Source: an uncultured Eubacteriales bacterium (GTDB taxonomy: Bacteria > Bacillota > Clostridia > Lachnospirales > Lachnospiraceae). From it: DNA of 64,000 nt. The translations under genes and the position numbers were made by a program. Location: NCBI GenBank assembly GCA_900542465.1, contig UQNS01000006.1:41430-105429 (forward strand), written 5' to 3'. The notes below the pieces were generated by a model. The model had not been told where the DNA came from. It worked only from the letters and a program-made list of their open reading frames with translations, and ran no database searches. Positions 48,196-57,607 of the stretch are shown here, piece after piece. Position 1 is the first letter of the stretch. Each line of letters starts with the position of its first letter.

Positions 48196-50037
48196 ATGTT
48201 TGATATTGAAGAAGAGTTAAAAAAAGTGCCGGAAAAACCCGGAGTTTATATTATGCATGATAAGCATGATACCATTATCTATGTCGGCAAGGCTAAGATA
48301 CTTAAGAGGCGTGTGCGCCAGTATTTTCAAAGCTCAAGGAATCATTCAGCAAAAATTAAAAGAATGGTCGAGCATATTGCCTGGTTTGAATATATAATCA
48401 CGGACTCTGAGCTGGAGGCGCTTGTACTCGAATCAAATCTTATTAAAGAAAATCGACCTAAGTATAATACTATGCTTAAGGATGACAAGTCATATCCTTT
48501 TATTAAGGTCACCGTAAAGGAAGATTATCCGAGAGTACTCTTTTCCAGGGACTCAAAGCGTGATAACAATAAGTATTTCGGACCTTATACCTCTGCATAT
48601 GCAGTTAAGGAGACAATAGATTTTCTTTGCAGGATATATAAGATAAGAACATGCAGCAGGCGCCTTCCAATAGATATTGGCAAAGAGCGCCCATGCCTGG
48701 ATTATCATATTGGAAAATGCTCTGCCCCGTGTGCAGGGCATATTTCATCTGAAGAATATAAAATGTCAGTAGAGGAAGTGCTTAAGTTTCTGAAAGGCGA
48801 TCATGAGCATATGCTGAAGGAACTGGAAGAAAAAATGCTGGATGCATCCTCCAGAATGGAATATGAGGAAGCAGGATCATACAGGGATCTTATAGAGAAC
48901 CTGAAACAGATCACTCAGAAGCAAAAGATAACAGATGGCGACACTACAGACAGAGATGTTATAGGATGGGCAGTTTCGGGCTCGGATGCAGTCGTTCAGG
49001 TATTCTTCATAAGAGGAGGAAAACTTCTTGGAAGAGATAACTTCCATATGCAGGTAGCAGAAGATGAAGATGGCAGAGAAATATTATCTCAGTTTATAAA
49101 GCAATATTACGGATCTACACCCTACATTCCGCCTAATATCCTTATAGGTGAGGAGCTGGAGGATGCAGAGGTCATTGAGGCCTGGCTGTCAAGCATGAAA
49201 AAGCACAAGGTCGTGTTTATCACACCTAAGAAAGGTGACAAGGAGAAGCTTGTGAGCCTTGCAACAGAAAATGCTAAATTGATCCTGGAAAAGGATTCTA
49301 TGCGTTTGAAAAGGGAAGAGGCAAGAACTACAGGGGCTTTAAAGGATCTTGCAAAAAGTCTGGGACTGACTGATATACACAGAGTGGAAGCCTTTGATAT
49401 ATCTAATACAAACGGAATAGAATCAGTTGGTTCTATGGTCGTGTTCTATGATGGGAGACCGAAAAAACATGACTACAGGCGTTTTAAGATAAAAACTGTT
49501 AAAGGGCCTGATGATTATAAGAGCATGAAAGAAGTTCTTATGCGAAGGCTGTCCAGAGGATTGAGGGAGATCTCGGGTGAGGAAGAGATGGCGAGAGGTT
49601 TCGGAAGATTACCGGATCTTATACTTATGGATGGAGGAAGAGGTCAGGTCAATATAGCTCTGGATGTTATAAAAGAACTGAAGCTTAATATACCTGTTGC
49701 CGGAATGGTAAAAGATGACAGCCACAGGACCCGAGGTCTTTACTATAATAATGTTGAGATATCGATCGACACTCATGGAGAGGCGTTTAAGCTTATAACC
49801 AGGATCCAGGATGAAGCCCACCGGTTTGCTATAGAATATCACAAGAGCCTGAGATCAAAAGTACAGGTCAGGTCAGTTTTGGATGAGATAGAAGGAATAG
49901 GTCCGAAACGAAGGCTGGCGCTTATGAAACATTTTTCTGACATTGAAAATATCAGACAGGCCAGTATTGAAGAACTGACGGAAGCTGACGGCATGACACT
50001 TACAGCCGCAGAAAATTTATATAAATATTTTCATTAA
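48196..50037 (+). CDS. uvrC: UvrABC excinuclease subunit C
   Basis: The nuclease subunit of nucleotide excision repair, 613 residues. It has an N-terminal GIY-YIG nuclease ([19 protein letters not shown]), Cys-rich [15 protein letters not shown], a UVR UvrB-binding motif near 210-240, an RNase-H-like endonuclease with [17 protein letters not shown] and [13 protein letters not shown], and C-terminal helix-hairpin-helix [16 protein letters not shown]. Only one base separates it from tkt, and no strong ribosome binding site is visible, so translation is probably coupled. Confidence 0.97.
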   Translation: MFDIEEELKKVPEKPGVYIMHDKHDTIIYVGKAKILKRRVRQYFQSSRNHSAKIKRMVEHIAWFEYIITDSELEALVLESNLIKENRPKYNTMLKDDKSYPFIKVTVKEDYPRVLFSRDSKRDNNKYFGPYTSAYAVKETIDFLCRIYKIRTCSRRLPIDIGKERPCLDYHIGKCSAPCAGHISSEEYKMSVEEVLKFLKGDHEHMLKELEEKMLDASSRMEYEEAGSYRDLIENLKQITQKQKITDGDTTDRDVIGWAVSGSDAVVQVFFIRGGKLLGRDNFHMQVAEDEDGREILSQFIKQYYGSTPYIPPNILIGEELEDAEVIEAWLSSMKKHKVVFITPKKGDKEKLVSLATENAKLILEKDSMRLKREEARTTGALKDLAKSLGLTDIHRVEAFDISNTNGIESVGSMVVFYDGRPKKHDYRRFKIKTVKGPDDYKSMKEVLMRRLSRGLREISGEEEMARGFGRLPDLILMDGGRGQVNIALDVIKELKLNIPVAGMVKDDSHRTRGLYYNNVEISIDTHGEAFKLITRIQDEAHRFAIEYHKSLRSKVQVRSVLDEIEGIGPKRRLALMKHFSDIENIRQASIEELTEADGMTLTAAENLYKYFH

Positions 50038-50094
50038 AGGTTCCATGTGCTATAGTGTCTAATGTGTGAACTCCATAAAAAAGGAGGTAATATT

Positions 50095-50901
50095 GTGGAA
50101 TCAAATAATGGAATTAAATTAAATAGAAGACAGAGAAGCTGGAATAAATTCAGAAAATATGTGTTTATCGCAGGCGCTGCAGCCGCAGCGGTAATTATAG
50201 CTTTTGCGGCGACCAGAGGACGTGTCGGAAAGACGACGAATACGTATGCCAGGGCTACGGAGCAGATAGCCGAAGATAAAACTACGGAAGCGCAGACCAG
50301 CCCAGCACAGGAATCGGCACTGAAGCTGGCAGGGCCACTTAAGGCTGAGAGATTTACTTCAGCTGAAAGCTTTAAAAATTCCGTGTTTGTAGGTGATACA
50401 TTTGTTGACGGTCTGGATGATTATGGGTTGATCGATGAGTACTATCTTTTCCAGTCAAAATTTTTTCCATCAACGAATGCTGTTAAGTATGTTTCTGATG
50501 TAGCCGGTATGAAGCCGGATAAGGTATTCGTGATGCTTGGAACAGATGATGCCAATATGAATGAAAATGTTTCTACGCATGATGTGGTTGAAAATGTTTC
50601 AAGAGTAGCAGCTGAATTGAAGAAGGCGCTTCCTGCGGCTAAGATATATATGATTTCTGAAACACCTGTCACGAAGGAATATGAAGAGCTCGGTGGATTA
50701 TTTTATAAGCAGAAAACTCTTGATGAGATCAATAAAGGAGTCGAAGCTAAATGCAAAGAAATGGGAGTAACTTATATTAATATAGCAGATGCCTTTAAGA
50801 CTAACGGTTATCTGGATCTAGAATATACAACTGATGGATATCATATCAATCAGGAATATTATCCTTATGTCCTGAATGGGATCGCAAAACTTATCAAATA
50901 A
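50095..50901 (+). CDS. Membrane-anchored SGNH-hydrolase-like protein with substituted active site
   Basis: An extracytoplasmic protein of 268 residues: a basic N-terminus, one membrane helix near 22-40, a Thr/Glu/Ala linker, then an SGNH-like domain. Block I is VFVGDTFVDG, with Thr102 where the catalytic Ser should be. Block III is MLGTDDAN, with Asp in place of the usual Asn. Block V, DGYHIN with D247 and H250, is kept. GTG 50095 follows AAGGAGG; a longer frame from 50062 contains this ribosome binding site and is rejected. It may bind rather than hydrolyse acyl groups on the cell wall. Confidence 0.8.
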   Translation: MESNNGIKLNRRQRSWNKFRKYVFIAGAAAAAVIIAFAATRGRVGKTTNTYARATEQIAEDKTTEAQTSPAQESALKLAGPLKAERFTSAESFKNSVFVGDTFVDGLDDYGLIDEYYLFQSKFFPSTNAVKYVSDVAGMKPDKVFVMLGTDDANMNENVSTHDVVENVSRVAAELKKALPAAKIYMISETPVTKEYEELGGLFYKQKTLDEINKGVEAKCKEMGVTYINIADAFKTNGYLDLEYTTDGYHINQEYYPYVLNGIAKLIK

Positions 50902-50906
50902 GACAG

Positions 50907-50940
50907 AAGGGGTTTAACACGCGGTGTTAGCCCCTTTTTT
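50907..50940 (+). terminator. Terminator directly before trmD ribosome binding site
   Basis: AAGGGGTTTAACAC pairs with GTGTTAGCCCCTT (one bulge) around a 3-nt loop, then a T6 run. The AGGAG of trmD starts at 50941, so no promoter fits between. Confidence 0.85.
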
Positions 50941-50951
50941 AGGAGAGAAAA

Positions 50952-51713
50952 ATGAATTATTATTGCTTGACCTTGTTTCCGGAAATGATAGAAAGTACAT
51001 TTAATACCTCGATTACAGGGCGTGCGGCAGAAGCAGGATTATTATCTCTTAAAACAACAGACATAAGAGACTTTTCTAAAGATAAGCATATGAAGGTAGA
51101 TGATTATCCTTATGGAGGCGGTGCAGGACTGGTCATGAAGGCGGACTGCGTTTACTATGCATATGCCCATATAAAAAGAGAGATAGATAAAAAGAGATCC
51201 GCATCGGACAAGCTGGATGTAACTAAGAGGACCAGAGTCTGTTTTATGACTCCAAAGGGAAGGACGTTAAATCAGGATATGGCCAAGGAGCTGGCAGAAG
51301 AGGAAGATCTTATTATATTGTGCGGCCATTATGAAGGAATAGATGAAAGGGTTCTGGAGGAGATTGTCACAGATAATATCTCAATAGGAGATTATGTTTT
51401 GACGGGCGGAGAACTGGCAGCGTTGGTTCTGATGGACGCAGTCTCAAGATTTGTTCCGGGAGTCCTTGGAAATAATGAATCTGCTCATACAGATTCGTTT
51501 GGCAACGGACTTCTTGAGCACCCGCAATATACAAGACCGGAAAGTTTTCATGGTAAGAGGGTCCCGGCAGTATTGCTTTCGGGGAATCATGCCAGGATAG
51601 ATGAATGGCGGATGGAAAAGTCGCTTGAGATAACGAAAAAAATGAGACCGGACCTTTATGATGACTATGTAAAAAATAATCCGCCCGAACCGAAAAAGAG
51701 ACCCAGGAGATAA
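50952..51713 (+). CDS. trmD: tRNA (guanine-N1)-methyltransferase
   Basis: Methylates G37 of tRNAs to prevent frameshifting. The 253-residue SPOUT protein shows [31 protein letters not shown], the knot region [14 protein letters not shown] and [16 protein letters not shown]. trmD normally lies in an rpsP-rimM-trmD-rplS operon; here it heads trmD-nth-AIR-synthase-like instead. It is preceded immediately by a terminator, so expression depends on readthrough or on a promoter inside the SGNH-like gene. Confidence 0.97.
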   Translation: MNYYCLTLFPEMIESTFNTSITGRAAEAGLLSLKTTDIRDFSKDKHMKVDDYPYGGGAGLVMKADCVYYAYAHIKREIDKKRSASDKLDVTKRTRVCFMTPKGRTLNQDMAKELAEEEDLIILCGHYEGIDERVLEEIVTDNISIGDYVLTGGELAALVLMDAVSRFVPGVLGNNESAHTDSFGNGLLEHPQYTRPESFHGKRVPAVLLSGNHARIDEWRMEKSLEITKKMRPDLYDDYVKNNPPEPKKRPRR

Positions 51714-51715
51714 TT

Positions 51716-52360
51716 ATGCCAAGGTATGCAGCAAGAACATTAGAAATTTTAAACAGACTTGATAAAAAATACGGAACAGAGGATAGATGCGGACTTGATT
51801 ATGAAACAGACTGGCAGCTGCTCTTTGCGACGGAGCTGTCTGCACAGTGTACAGATGCCAGAGTTAATATCGTAACTAAGGATCTTTTTAAGAAATATAC
51901 ATCGATAGAAGACTTTGCAAAAGCTGATGTAAGAGAAATAGAAGAAGATATCAGGTCCACGGGATTTTACCGCAACAAGGCTAAGAATCTGAAGTCAGGA
52001 GCTGTCAGGATCATGACGGAATACGGAGGCATAGTACCGGATAATATGGAAGATCTTCTGACTATTGCAGGAGTTGGAAGAAAAACTGCTAATGTGCTCC
52101 TGGGACATATTCATAAAGTTCCTGGAATAGTTGTGGACACTCATGTGGGAAGAATATCCAGAAGGCTGGATCTTACTAAGGAAGATGACCCTGTAAAAGT
52201 GGAATTTGATCTTTATAAGAAGATCCCAAAGGATAACTGGATAAGATTTAATTTTCAGATGATATCATTTGGAAGGGAGATATGCAGGTCAAGAGGGCCG
52301 AAGTGCAATGAATGCTTTCTTTCAGATATATGCAGGTCTAAAGATAAGAAAGTGAAATAA
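51716..52360 (+). CDS. nth: Endonuclease III (base-excision DNA glycosylase/AP lyase)
   Basis: Removes oxidised pyrimidines and cuts the resulting abasic site. The 214 residues contain the helix-hairpin-helix LTIAGVGRKTANVLLG with the catalytic Lys, the catalytic Asp in VVDTHVGRISRRL, and the [4Fe-4S] cluster CRSRGPKCNECFLSDIC with C-x6-C-x2-C-x5-C spacing. It starts 2 nt after trmD. Confidence 0.97.
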   Translation: MPRYAARTLEILNRLDKKYGTEDRCGLDYETDWQLLFATELSAQCTDARVNIVTKDLFKKYTSIEDFAKADVREIEEDIRSTGFYRNKAKNLKSGAVRIMTEYGGIVPDNMEDLLTIAGVGRKTANVLLGHIHKVPGIVVDTHVGRISRRLDLTKEDDPVKVEFDLYKKIPKDNWIRFNFQMISFGREICRSRGPKCNECFLSDICRSKDKKVK

Positions 52361-53317
52361 ATGAAGAGACAAGGGAATCTTTCCAATTCAGTATATAAGA
52401 GAACAGTTTTAAAGAATATTTCAGGAAAAGGAAGAAAGACGGTTTTTCCTCCGGGCGCCGGTGCATACAGGGATGGAAGCATAGTACATGATCTTATACA
52501 GGCTCAGGGAAGCGGCCGTTTTGCGTTAGAGGAGTCGATAAACAAGGTAAAAGCCGGTGGAGGGCATCCGTTAAGTATCAGTTTTTCGATACTTCTTCCG
52601 GAAAGTGCCTCAGAGAAGGTTGTTGGAGACTTAGTAAGATCTGTAAGTGAAAAGATCAGAGAAAAAGGTCTCTCTATGGGGACCATGGATGTCAGGGTCT
52701 TAAATTGTATAAATGAGATATATATGAGTGCAGTCTGCGTAGGTAAGATCAGACAAAATATTTTTAAGGGATACGAGGATACTGATGTCCTGAGCATTAT
52801 AATGACAGACAGTGTCGGTATGGCAGGCGCAAGGATATTGATAGATCTGAAAAGAGAAGAAATAGGAGAGAAGTATACAACGGATCTTATAGATGAGGCT
52901 TATTCAGCATTTGACGGATGCGAAAGTACGGATATAGAGAAATGTTTGGAAATGCTTGATCTGACGGCTGTCAAGGCTCTGGGAGAGGGCGGAGTATGGG
53001 GAGGATTATGGGACATTTCTGAATCTATGAAGATGGGTCTGAGCGTAGAAGGAAGTAAGATACCTGTATGCCAGGAAATCATAGAAATATGCGAAATGTT
53101 CGGAATAAACCCTTATATACTGAATTCGACAGGTTCATTCCTCCTGGTTTCCAAAAATGCGGAAGAGGATATTCGTATCCTGGAAGAAAATAAAATAAAA
53201 GCAGTTATAATTGGTGAAATGACCGAAAACAACAATAAGATAATAAGAAACAGAAATATGACAAGGTTTCTGGATAAGCCGGCAATGGACGAGATCTACA
53301 GGATATCAGACCTGTAA
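52361..53317 (+). CDS. AIR synthase (PurM/HypE)-family protein of unknown substrate
   Basis: A 318-residue protein of the ATP-dependent PurM/HypE/ThiL/SelD superfamily. GAGAYRDGSIVHDLI starts the domain, LGEGGVWGGLWDISES lies near 210, and IPVCQEIIEICEMFGINPYILNSTGSFLLV resembles HypE. The HypE C-terminal PRxC tail that carries the thiocyanate is absent, and no hyp or hydrogenase genes are nearby. It is therefore not a bona fide HypE. It follows nth with zero spacing. Substrate unknown. Confidence 0.8.
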   Translation: MKRQGNLSNSVYKRTVLKNISGKGRKTVFPPGAGAYRDGSIVHDLIQAQGSGRFALEESINKVKAGGGHPLSISFSILLPESASEKVVGDLVRSVSEKIREKGLSMGTMDVRVLNCINEIYMSAVCVGKIRQNIFKGYEDTDVLSIIMTDSVGMAGARILIDLKREEIGEKYTTDLIDEAYSAFDGCESTDIEKCLEMLDLTAVKALGEGGVWGGLWDISESMKMGLSVEGSKIPVCQEIIEICEMFGINPYILNSTGSFLLVSKNAEEDIRILEENKIKAVIIGEMTENNNKIIRNRNMTRFLDKPAMDEIYRISDL

Positions 53318-53375
53318 AAATGACAAAAAATATATATTTGATTTGCAAAAAAATAGCGACAAGAAATACTTATTA

Positions 53376-53384
53376 TGATATAAT
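53376..53384 (+). promoter_or_regulatory. Extended -10 promoter of the small orphan gene
   Basis: TGaTATAAT with TATAAT at 53379-53384, 40 nt before the start codon. The 10-mer ATGATATAAT is identical to that at the rpsU and CsoR-family promoters. Confidence 0.65.
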
Positions 53385-53423
53385 TCAAGCATGTATGAAG
53401 GAAAAAATTGGAGGTAGAAAGTT

Positions 53424-53657
53424 ATGTATTACGTGTTCCGTAAGAGTGTGAATTCAGATGAGATCAAGAACTGTGAGAAGTACACTGATCTTCAGGAAGC
53501 TAAGTATGCTGCGCAGGATGAGGAATATTACAGGAGTCATTCCAATGTTCAGGCTGAGCGTGATGGATTCCGCGTAGTTCTTGCTTCAACAGATGAAGTC
53601 TGGAGTGATTTGACCAAGGATCAGTACAAGTACGAAGAGCTTGATTATAATAACTGA
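53424..53657 (+). CDS. Small orphan protein, unknown function
   Basis: A 77-residue soluble protein rich in charged and Tyr residues (MYYVFRKSVNSDEIK at the start, KYEELDYNN at the end). There is no signal peptide, membrane helix, Cys cluster or recognised motif. GGAGG precedes ATG, and the gene has its own extended -10 promoter and terminator, so it is a real single-gene transcript. No function can be named. Confidence 0.8.
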   Translation: MYYVFRKSVNSDEIKNCEKYTDLQEAKYAAQDEEYYRSHSNVQAERDGFRVVLASTDEVWSDLTKDQYKYEELDYNN

Positions 53658-53703
53658 TCTGTGATAGTTGCTTCTACTGAATTTAAGTTATTAAATAAAT
53701 TTA

Positions 53704-53747
53704 CTGCAGTTTTGGGGTTGAGCTCCTTAAACTGTAGTTTTTTTTTA
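53704..53747 (+). terminator. Terminator after the small orphan gene
   Basis: A 10-bp stem with one wobble (ACTGCAGTTT with AAACTGTAGT) closes a 17-nt loop, then a run of T. It stops transcription before the leuC promoter. Confidence 0.88.
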
Positions 53748-53757
53748 CTTATTTTAA

Positions 53758-53786
53758 TTGCGAAATAGAAAACAATATTGTAAAAT
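53758..53786 (+). promoter_or_regulatory. Predicted leuC promoter
   Basis: TTGCGA at 53758-53763, a 17-nt spacer and TAAAAT at 53781-53786. The leader is about 25 nt, too short for a leader peptide or T-box. Confidence 0.55.
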
Positions 53787-53818
53787 GGAGCGAATAATTA
53801 TTTCTGGAGGTATACAAG

Positions 53819-55084
53819 ATGAGTATGACTATGACTCAGAAGATCCTTGCCAGACACGCAGGATTAGACAGCGTGAAAGCAGGAGATCTGATTGAAGCAA
53901 ATTTAGACTTAGTATTGGGAAATGATATTACAACACCTGTGGCGATCCACGAGCTGGAGAAGTTTGATGACAAGACGGTTTTTGATAAGGATAAGATCGC
54001 TCTGGTACCGGATCATTTTACACCGAATAAAGATATTAAGTCTGCAGAGCATGCGAAGTTAGTCAGAGAGTTTGCTAAGGCTAACGAAATCACCAACTAT
54101 TTTGAAGTTGGATGCATGGGAATCGAGCATGCCCTACTTCCAGAAAAAGGACTTGTGGTTCCGGGCGATGTAGTCATAGGCGCAGACTCACACACATGCA
54201 CATACGGAGCACTCGGGGCTTTTTCCACAGGTGTAGGCTCAACGGATATGGCTGTTGGAATGAAAACAGGAAAGGCCTGGTTCAAGGTTCCGGAAGCTAT
54301 TCGTATAAATCTCACAGGAAAGCTTTCCAAGTGGGTCTCAGGTAAGGATGTGATACTCCATATTATCGGTCTTATAGGAGTGGATGGTGCACGTTATGAA
54401 TCCATGGAATTCACCGGTGAAGGAGTTGCATCACTTTCAATGGATGATAGATTTGCGATCGCCAATATGGCTATAGAAGCCGGTGGAAAGAATGGAATAT
54501 TCCCTGTTGACGAAAAGACCATCCAGTATGTTAAAGAACACTCTACAAAAGAATATGATATATTTGAAGCTGATGATGATGCCGAGTATGTGGAAGAACT
54601 GACTGTAGATCTGTCAAGCCTTACGCCGACCGTATCTTTTCCGCATCTGCCTGAGAATACACATACGTTTGATGATATTCCGGATATCAAGATCGATCAG
54701 GTAGTTATCGGTTCATGTACAAATGGACGTATTGAAGATCTCAGAACAGCGGCTGAGATCATGGAAGGCAGGATGGTTGCAGACGGAGTAAGAGTAATAA
54801 TAATTCCTGCAACACAGAAGATATACCTTCAGGCAATGGAAGAGGGTCTTATGAAGACATTTATTGAAGCAGGCGCGATCGTTTCTACTCCAACATGCGG
54901 TCCATGTCTTGGAGGATATATGGGAGTTCTTGCAGACGGCGAGAAGTGTGTATCTACTACTAACAGAAACTTTATCGGTCGTATGGGTCATGTTGGTTCA
55001 GAAGTTTATCTTTCAAGTCCGGCAGTGGCGGCAGCGTCAGCCCTAACAGGTACGATCTCACAGCCATCTGAATTAGGTCTATAA
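53819..55084 (+). CDS. leuC: 3-isopropylmalate dehydratase large subunit
   Basis: Isomerises 2-isopropylmalate to 3-isopropylmalate in leucine synthesis with LeuD. The 421 residues match the short (archaeal-type) LeuC. The [4Fe-4S] cysteines are visible in IGSCTNGR and in [32 protein letters not shown] binds substrate. ATG follows CTGGAGG. leuD lies 15 nt downstream; leuA and leuB are not in the window. Confidence 0.96.
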   Translation: MSMTMTQKILARHAGLDSVKAGDLIEANLDLVLGNDITTPVAIHELEKFDDKTVFDKDKIALVPDHFTPNKDIKSAEHAKLVREFAKANEITNYFEVGCMGIEHALLPEKGLVVPGDVVIGADSHTCTYGALGAFSTGVGSTDMAVGMKTGKAWFKVPEAIRINLTGKLSKWVSGKDVILHIIGLIGVDGARYESMEFTGEGVASLSMDDRFAIANMAIEAGGKNGIFPVDEKTIQYVKEHSTKEYDIFEADDDAEYVEELTVDLSSLTPTVSFPHLPENTHTFDDIPDIKIDQVVIGSCTNGRIEDLRTAAEIMEGRMVADGVRVIIIPATQKIYLQAMEEGLMKTFIEAGAIVSTPTCGPCLGGYMGVLADGEKCVSTTNRNFIGRMGHVGSEVYLSSPAVAAASALTGTISQPSELGL

Positions 55085-55099
55085 GAAGGAGGAATCATA

Positions 55100-55585
55100 A
55101 TGAATGCAAAAGGAAACGCTATTAAATACGGAGATAATATCGATACAGACGTTATTATTCCTGCAAGATACTTAAATTCCTCTGATGCTAAGGAACTGGC
55201 TCTTCACTGTATGGAGGATATAGACAAAGAATTCGTTAATAAAGTAAGACCGGGCGATATAATGATCGGCGGTAAAAATTTTGGATGCGGATCATCAAGA
55301 GAGCATGCGCCATTGGCTATTAAAACTTCCGGAATTTCTTGTGTTATTGCTGAAACATTTGCTAGAATATTCTATAGAAATGCAATTAATATCGGACTCC
55401 CTATTTTAGAGTGTCCAGAGGCAGCGAAAGCTGTCAAAGAAGGCGATGAAGTTGAGGTCGACTTTGATACCGGAGTGATCAGAAATCTGTCAAGCGGCGA
55501 AGAATATACTACAACGGCATTCCCGGAGTTCATGCAGAAGATCATAAATGCTGGTGGACTTATTAATTATTCTAATCAGAAGTAA
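55100..55585 (+). CDS. leuD: 3-isopropylmalate dehydratase small subunit
   Basis: The swivelling small subunit that completes the LeuC active site, 161 residues. It has [16 protein letters not shown] and the substrate-binding loop [21 protein letters not shown] precedes the ATG. It lies between leuC and thrC in one plus-strand operon. Confidence 0.97.
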   Translation: MNAKGNAIKYGDNIDTDVIIPARYLNSSDAKELALHCMEDIDKEFVNKVRPGDIMIGGKNFGCGSSREHAPLAIKTSGISCVIAETFARIFYRNAINIGLPILECPEAAKAVKEGDEVEVDFDTGVIRNLSSGEEYTTTAFPEFMQKIINAGGLINYSNQK

Positions 55586-55617
55586 TTTATAAAACCTGAC
55601 TTAAAAAAGGAGTTAGT

Positions 55618-57102
55618 ATGAAGTACACAAGTACAAGAGACAATACTATTCACATTAATGCATCAGAAGCTATTTTACAGGGGCTTTCAAAGGACGGAGG
55701 TCTTTTTGTTCCGGAGCATATGCCGGTTATGGACTGTTCATTAGAAGATATGGCTAAAATGAATTATAAGGAAGTCGCTTATGAAGTGATGAAATTGTTT
55801 ATCGATGACTTTACGGAAGAGGAACTTAAGTCATGTATCGAGAAGGCGTATGACGATAAGTTTGATACTGAAGAGATCGCTCCGATAAAAGAGCTTAAGG
55901 ATGAGGTCATACTTGAACTCTGGCACGGAAAAACTATTGCGTTTAAGGATATGGCTCTTTCGATCCTGCCGCATCTGATGGTTACATCTGCTAAGAAGAA
56001 CAACACAAAAAACGAGATCGTTATTCTGGCAGCAACTTCAGGTGATACTGGTAAGGCTGCCTTAGCAGGTTTTGCAAATGTACCGGGTACAAGGATCATA
56101 GTTTTTTATCCTAAAAACGGAGTTTCAGCGATCCAGGAGAAACAGATGCTGACGCAGGAAGGTGACAACACCTGTGTTGTTGCGATCCATGGAAACTTTG
56201 ATGATGCGCAGACTGGAGTTAAGAATATCTTCAACGACAGAAAGTTCGCGGCAAAACTTGATGAAAAAGGATTCCAGTTTTCATCAGCCAATTCTATCAA
56301 TATTGGACGCCTTGTTCCTCAGATCGTATATTACTTTTATGCTTATACAAGACTTCTGGGTCAGGGCAGGATCGATCCGGGCGAAAAGGTCAACTTCGAT
56401 GTACCGACAGGAAACTTTGGAAATATTCTTGCCGCTTATTATGCAAAGTTGCTTGGACTTCCTGTAAACAAGCTTATATGTGCATCAAATGAAAATAAGG
56501 TTTTATTTGATTTCTTCAGAACAGGAACATATGACAGAAATCGTGAATTTATCTTAACTAATTCACCTTCAATGGATATCCTTATTTCAAGTAATCTTGA
56601 AAGACTTATATTCAGACTTACAGACAATAATGCAGAAGAGACAGTCAGGCTGATGGGAGCCCTTAAGTCAGAAGGCAAGTATACGATCACTGATGCTATG
56701 CGTGAAAAGATAACTGACTTCTATGGAAACTATGCTTCAGAAGAAGAGGATAAAGAAGTCATCAGACGTATCTTTGATAAGGAGAAGTATGTTCTTGATA
56801 CACACACAGCAGTAGCAGTAAGTGTTTATGAAAAATATAAGTCTGAAACAGGGGATGAGACCCTTACAGTAGTTGACTCAACAGCTTCTCCGTATAAGTT
56901 CACAAAGAGCGTTATGGAAGCTATCACAGGTCATTCTGAAGACGACAGAGATCCGTTTGAGCTTGTAGATGAGCTTAACAGACTTTCAGGAATGTATATC
57001 CCTAAGGCTATCGAAGAGATAAGAACAGCTCCAATACTGCACACGAAAGAGTGTGATGCTGATAAGATGAAAGAGTGTGTAGAGGATATTCTGGGTCTTT
57101 GA
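55618..57102 (+). CDS. thrC: Threonine synthase
   Basis: A PLP enzyme making threonine from O-phosphohomoserine. The 494 residues have the long-form N-terminus (MKYTSTRDN), the Schiff-base Lys in WHGKTIAFKDMAL, the phosphate motif AATSGDTGKAALAGF and VPTGNFGNILAAYYAKLLG. AAAAGGAG precedes the ATG, 32 nt after leuD. A long hairpin follows the stop. Confidence 0.97.
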   Translation: MKYTSTRDNTIHINASEAILQGLSKDGGLFVPEHMPVMDCSLEDMAKMNYKEVAYEVMKLFIDDFTEEELKSCIEKAYDDKFDTEEIAPIKELKDEVILELWHGKTIAFKDMALSILPHLMVTSAKKNNTKNEIVILAATSGDTGKAALAGFANVPGTRIIVFYPKNGVSAIQEKQMLTQEGDNTCVVAIHGNFDDAQTGVKNIFNDRKFAAKLDEKGFQFSSANSINIGRLVPQIVYYFYAYTRLLGQGRIDPGEKVNFDVPTGNFGNILAAYYAKLLGLPVNKLICASNENKVLFDFFRTGTYDRNREFILTNSPSMDILISSNLERLIFRLTDNNAEETVRLMGALKSEGKYTITDAMREKITDFYGNYASEEEDKEVIRRIFDKEKYVLDTHTAVAVSVYEKYKSETGDETLTVVDSTASPYKFTKSVMEAITGHSEDDRDPFELVDELNRLSGMYIPKAIEEIRTAPILHTKECDADKMKECVEDILGL

Positions 57103-57122
57103 TATAGTTTTATATAATGAAG

Positions 57123-57166
57123 AAGCGCAAATATGCGGAGCCGTAGGAGCAAGCATATTTGCGCTT
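57123..57166. terminator. Long hairpin after thrC without U-tract
   Basis: A perfect 14-bp inverted repeat (AAGCGCAAATATGC with GCATATTTGCGCTT) closes a 16-nt loop. Neither side has a T-run, so it may protect the mRNA 3' end instead of terminating, or be a worn terminator. Confidence 0.45.
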
Positions 57167-57180
57167 GAATCAGAATAAAT

Positions 57181-57603
57181 TTAATTAAGAGGGAAAGAAG
57201 CTTCAACTATAAGATAGCGCGGGTCCTTAGAATAGGCGTCTATCTTTCCTTTATGATTATCTGTAATAGCCCTGGCTACGGAAAGACCAATTCCGTAGCC
57301 TTTTTTAGCGGAATTTCTGGATCTGTCAGACCTGTAAAAACGATCGAAGAAATGAAGAAGGTCTTCTTTATCCAGACTCTTATCCGTGGAGTTTTCAACT
57401 TTTAGAACTATGTTATTTTTTATCTTTTTAAGACTTATAAATATTGAACCTCCGGCAGGAGAATATTTAAAGGCATTGTCGAGGAGAATGGAAACCAGCT
57501 TATTTATGCTGTTTTCATCCCCTTTTAGGGTAAGGCCGTTTTCTATATCTATCCCACATGCTTTATCCTGAGTTTTTGCAATTCCTATAAAGGATCGTGC
57601 GAT
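57181..57603 (-). pseudogene. Sensor histidine kinase fragment (ATPase domain only, 5' end lost)
   Basis: Read on the minus strand, 140 codons encode the end of a histidine kinase: the N-box LVSILLDNAFKYSPAGG, then FFDRFYRSDRSRNSAKKGYGIGLSVARAI, the G2-like region, and a C-terminus ending in EASFPLN. An in-frame TAG at 57604-57606 precedes the first codon, with no start codon and no sensor or dimerisation domain. The 5' part has been deleted. It abuts a truncated surface-protein fragment on the other strand. Confidence 0.85.
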
Positions 57604-57607
57604 CTAA

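Noticed and set aside
52361..53317. Calling the AIR-synthase-like gene hypE.
   Set aside because: The PRxC tail is missing and no hydrogenase-maturation genes are near.
53658..53818. Leucine leader peptide or attenuator before leuC.
   Set aside because: The hairpin at 53704 ends the orphan gene's transcript and lies before the likely leuC promoter. No Leu-rich short ORF is present.
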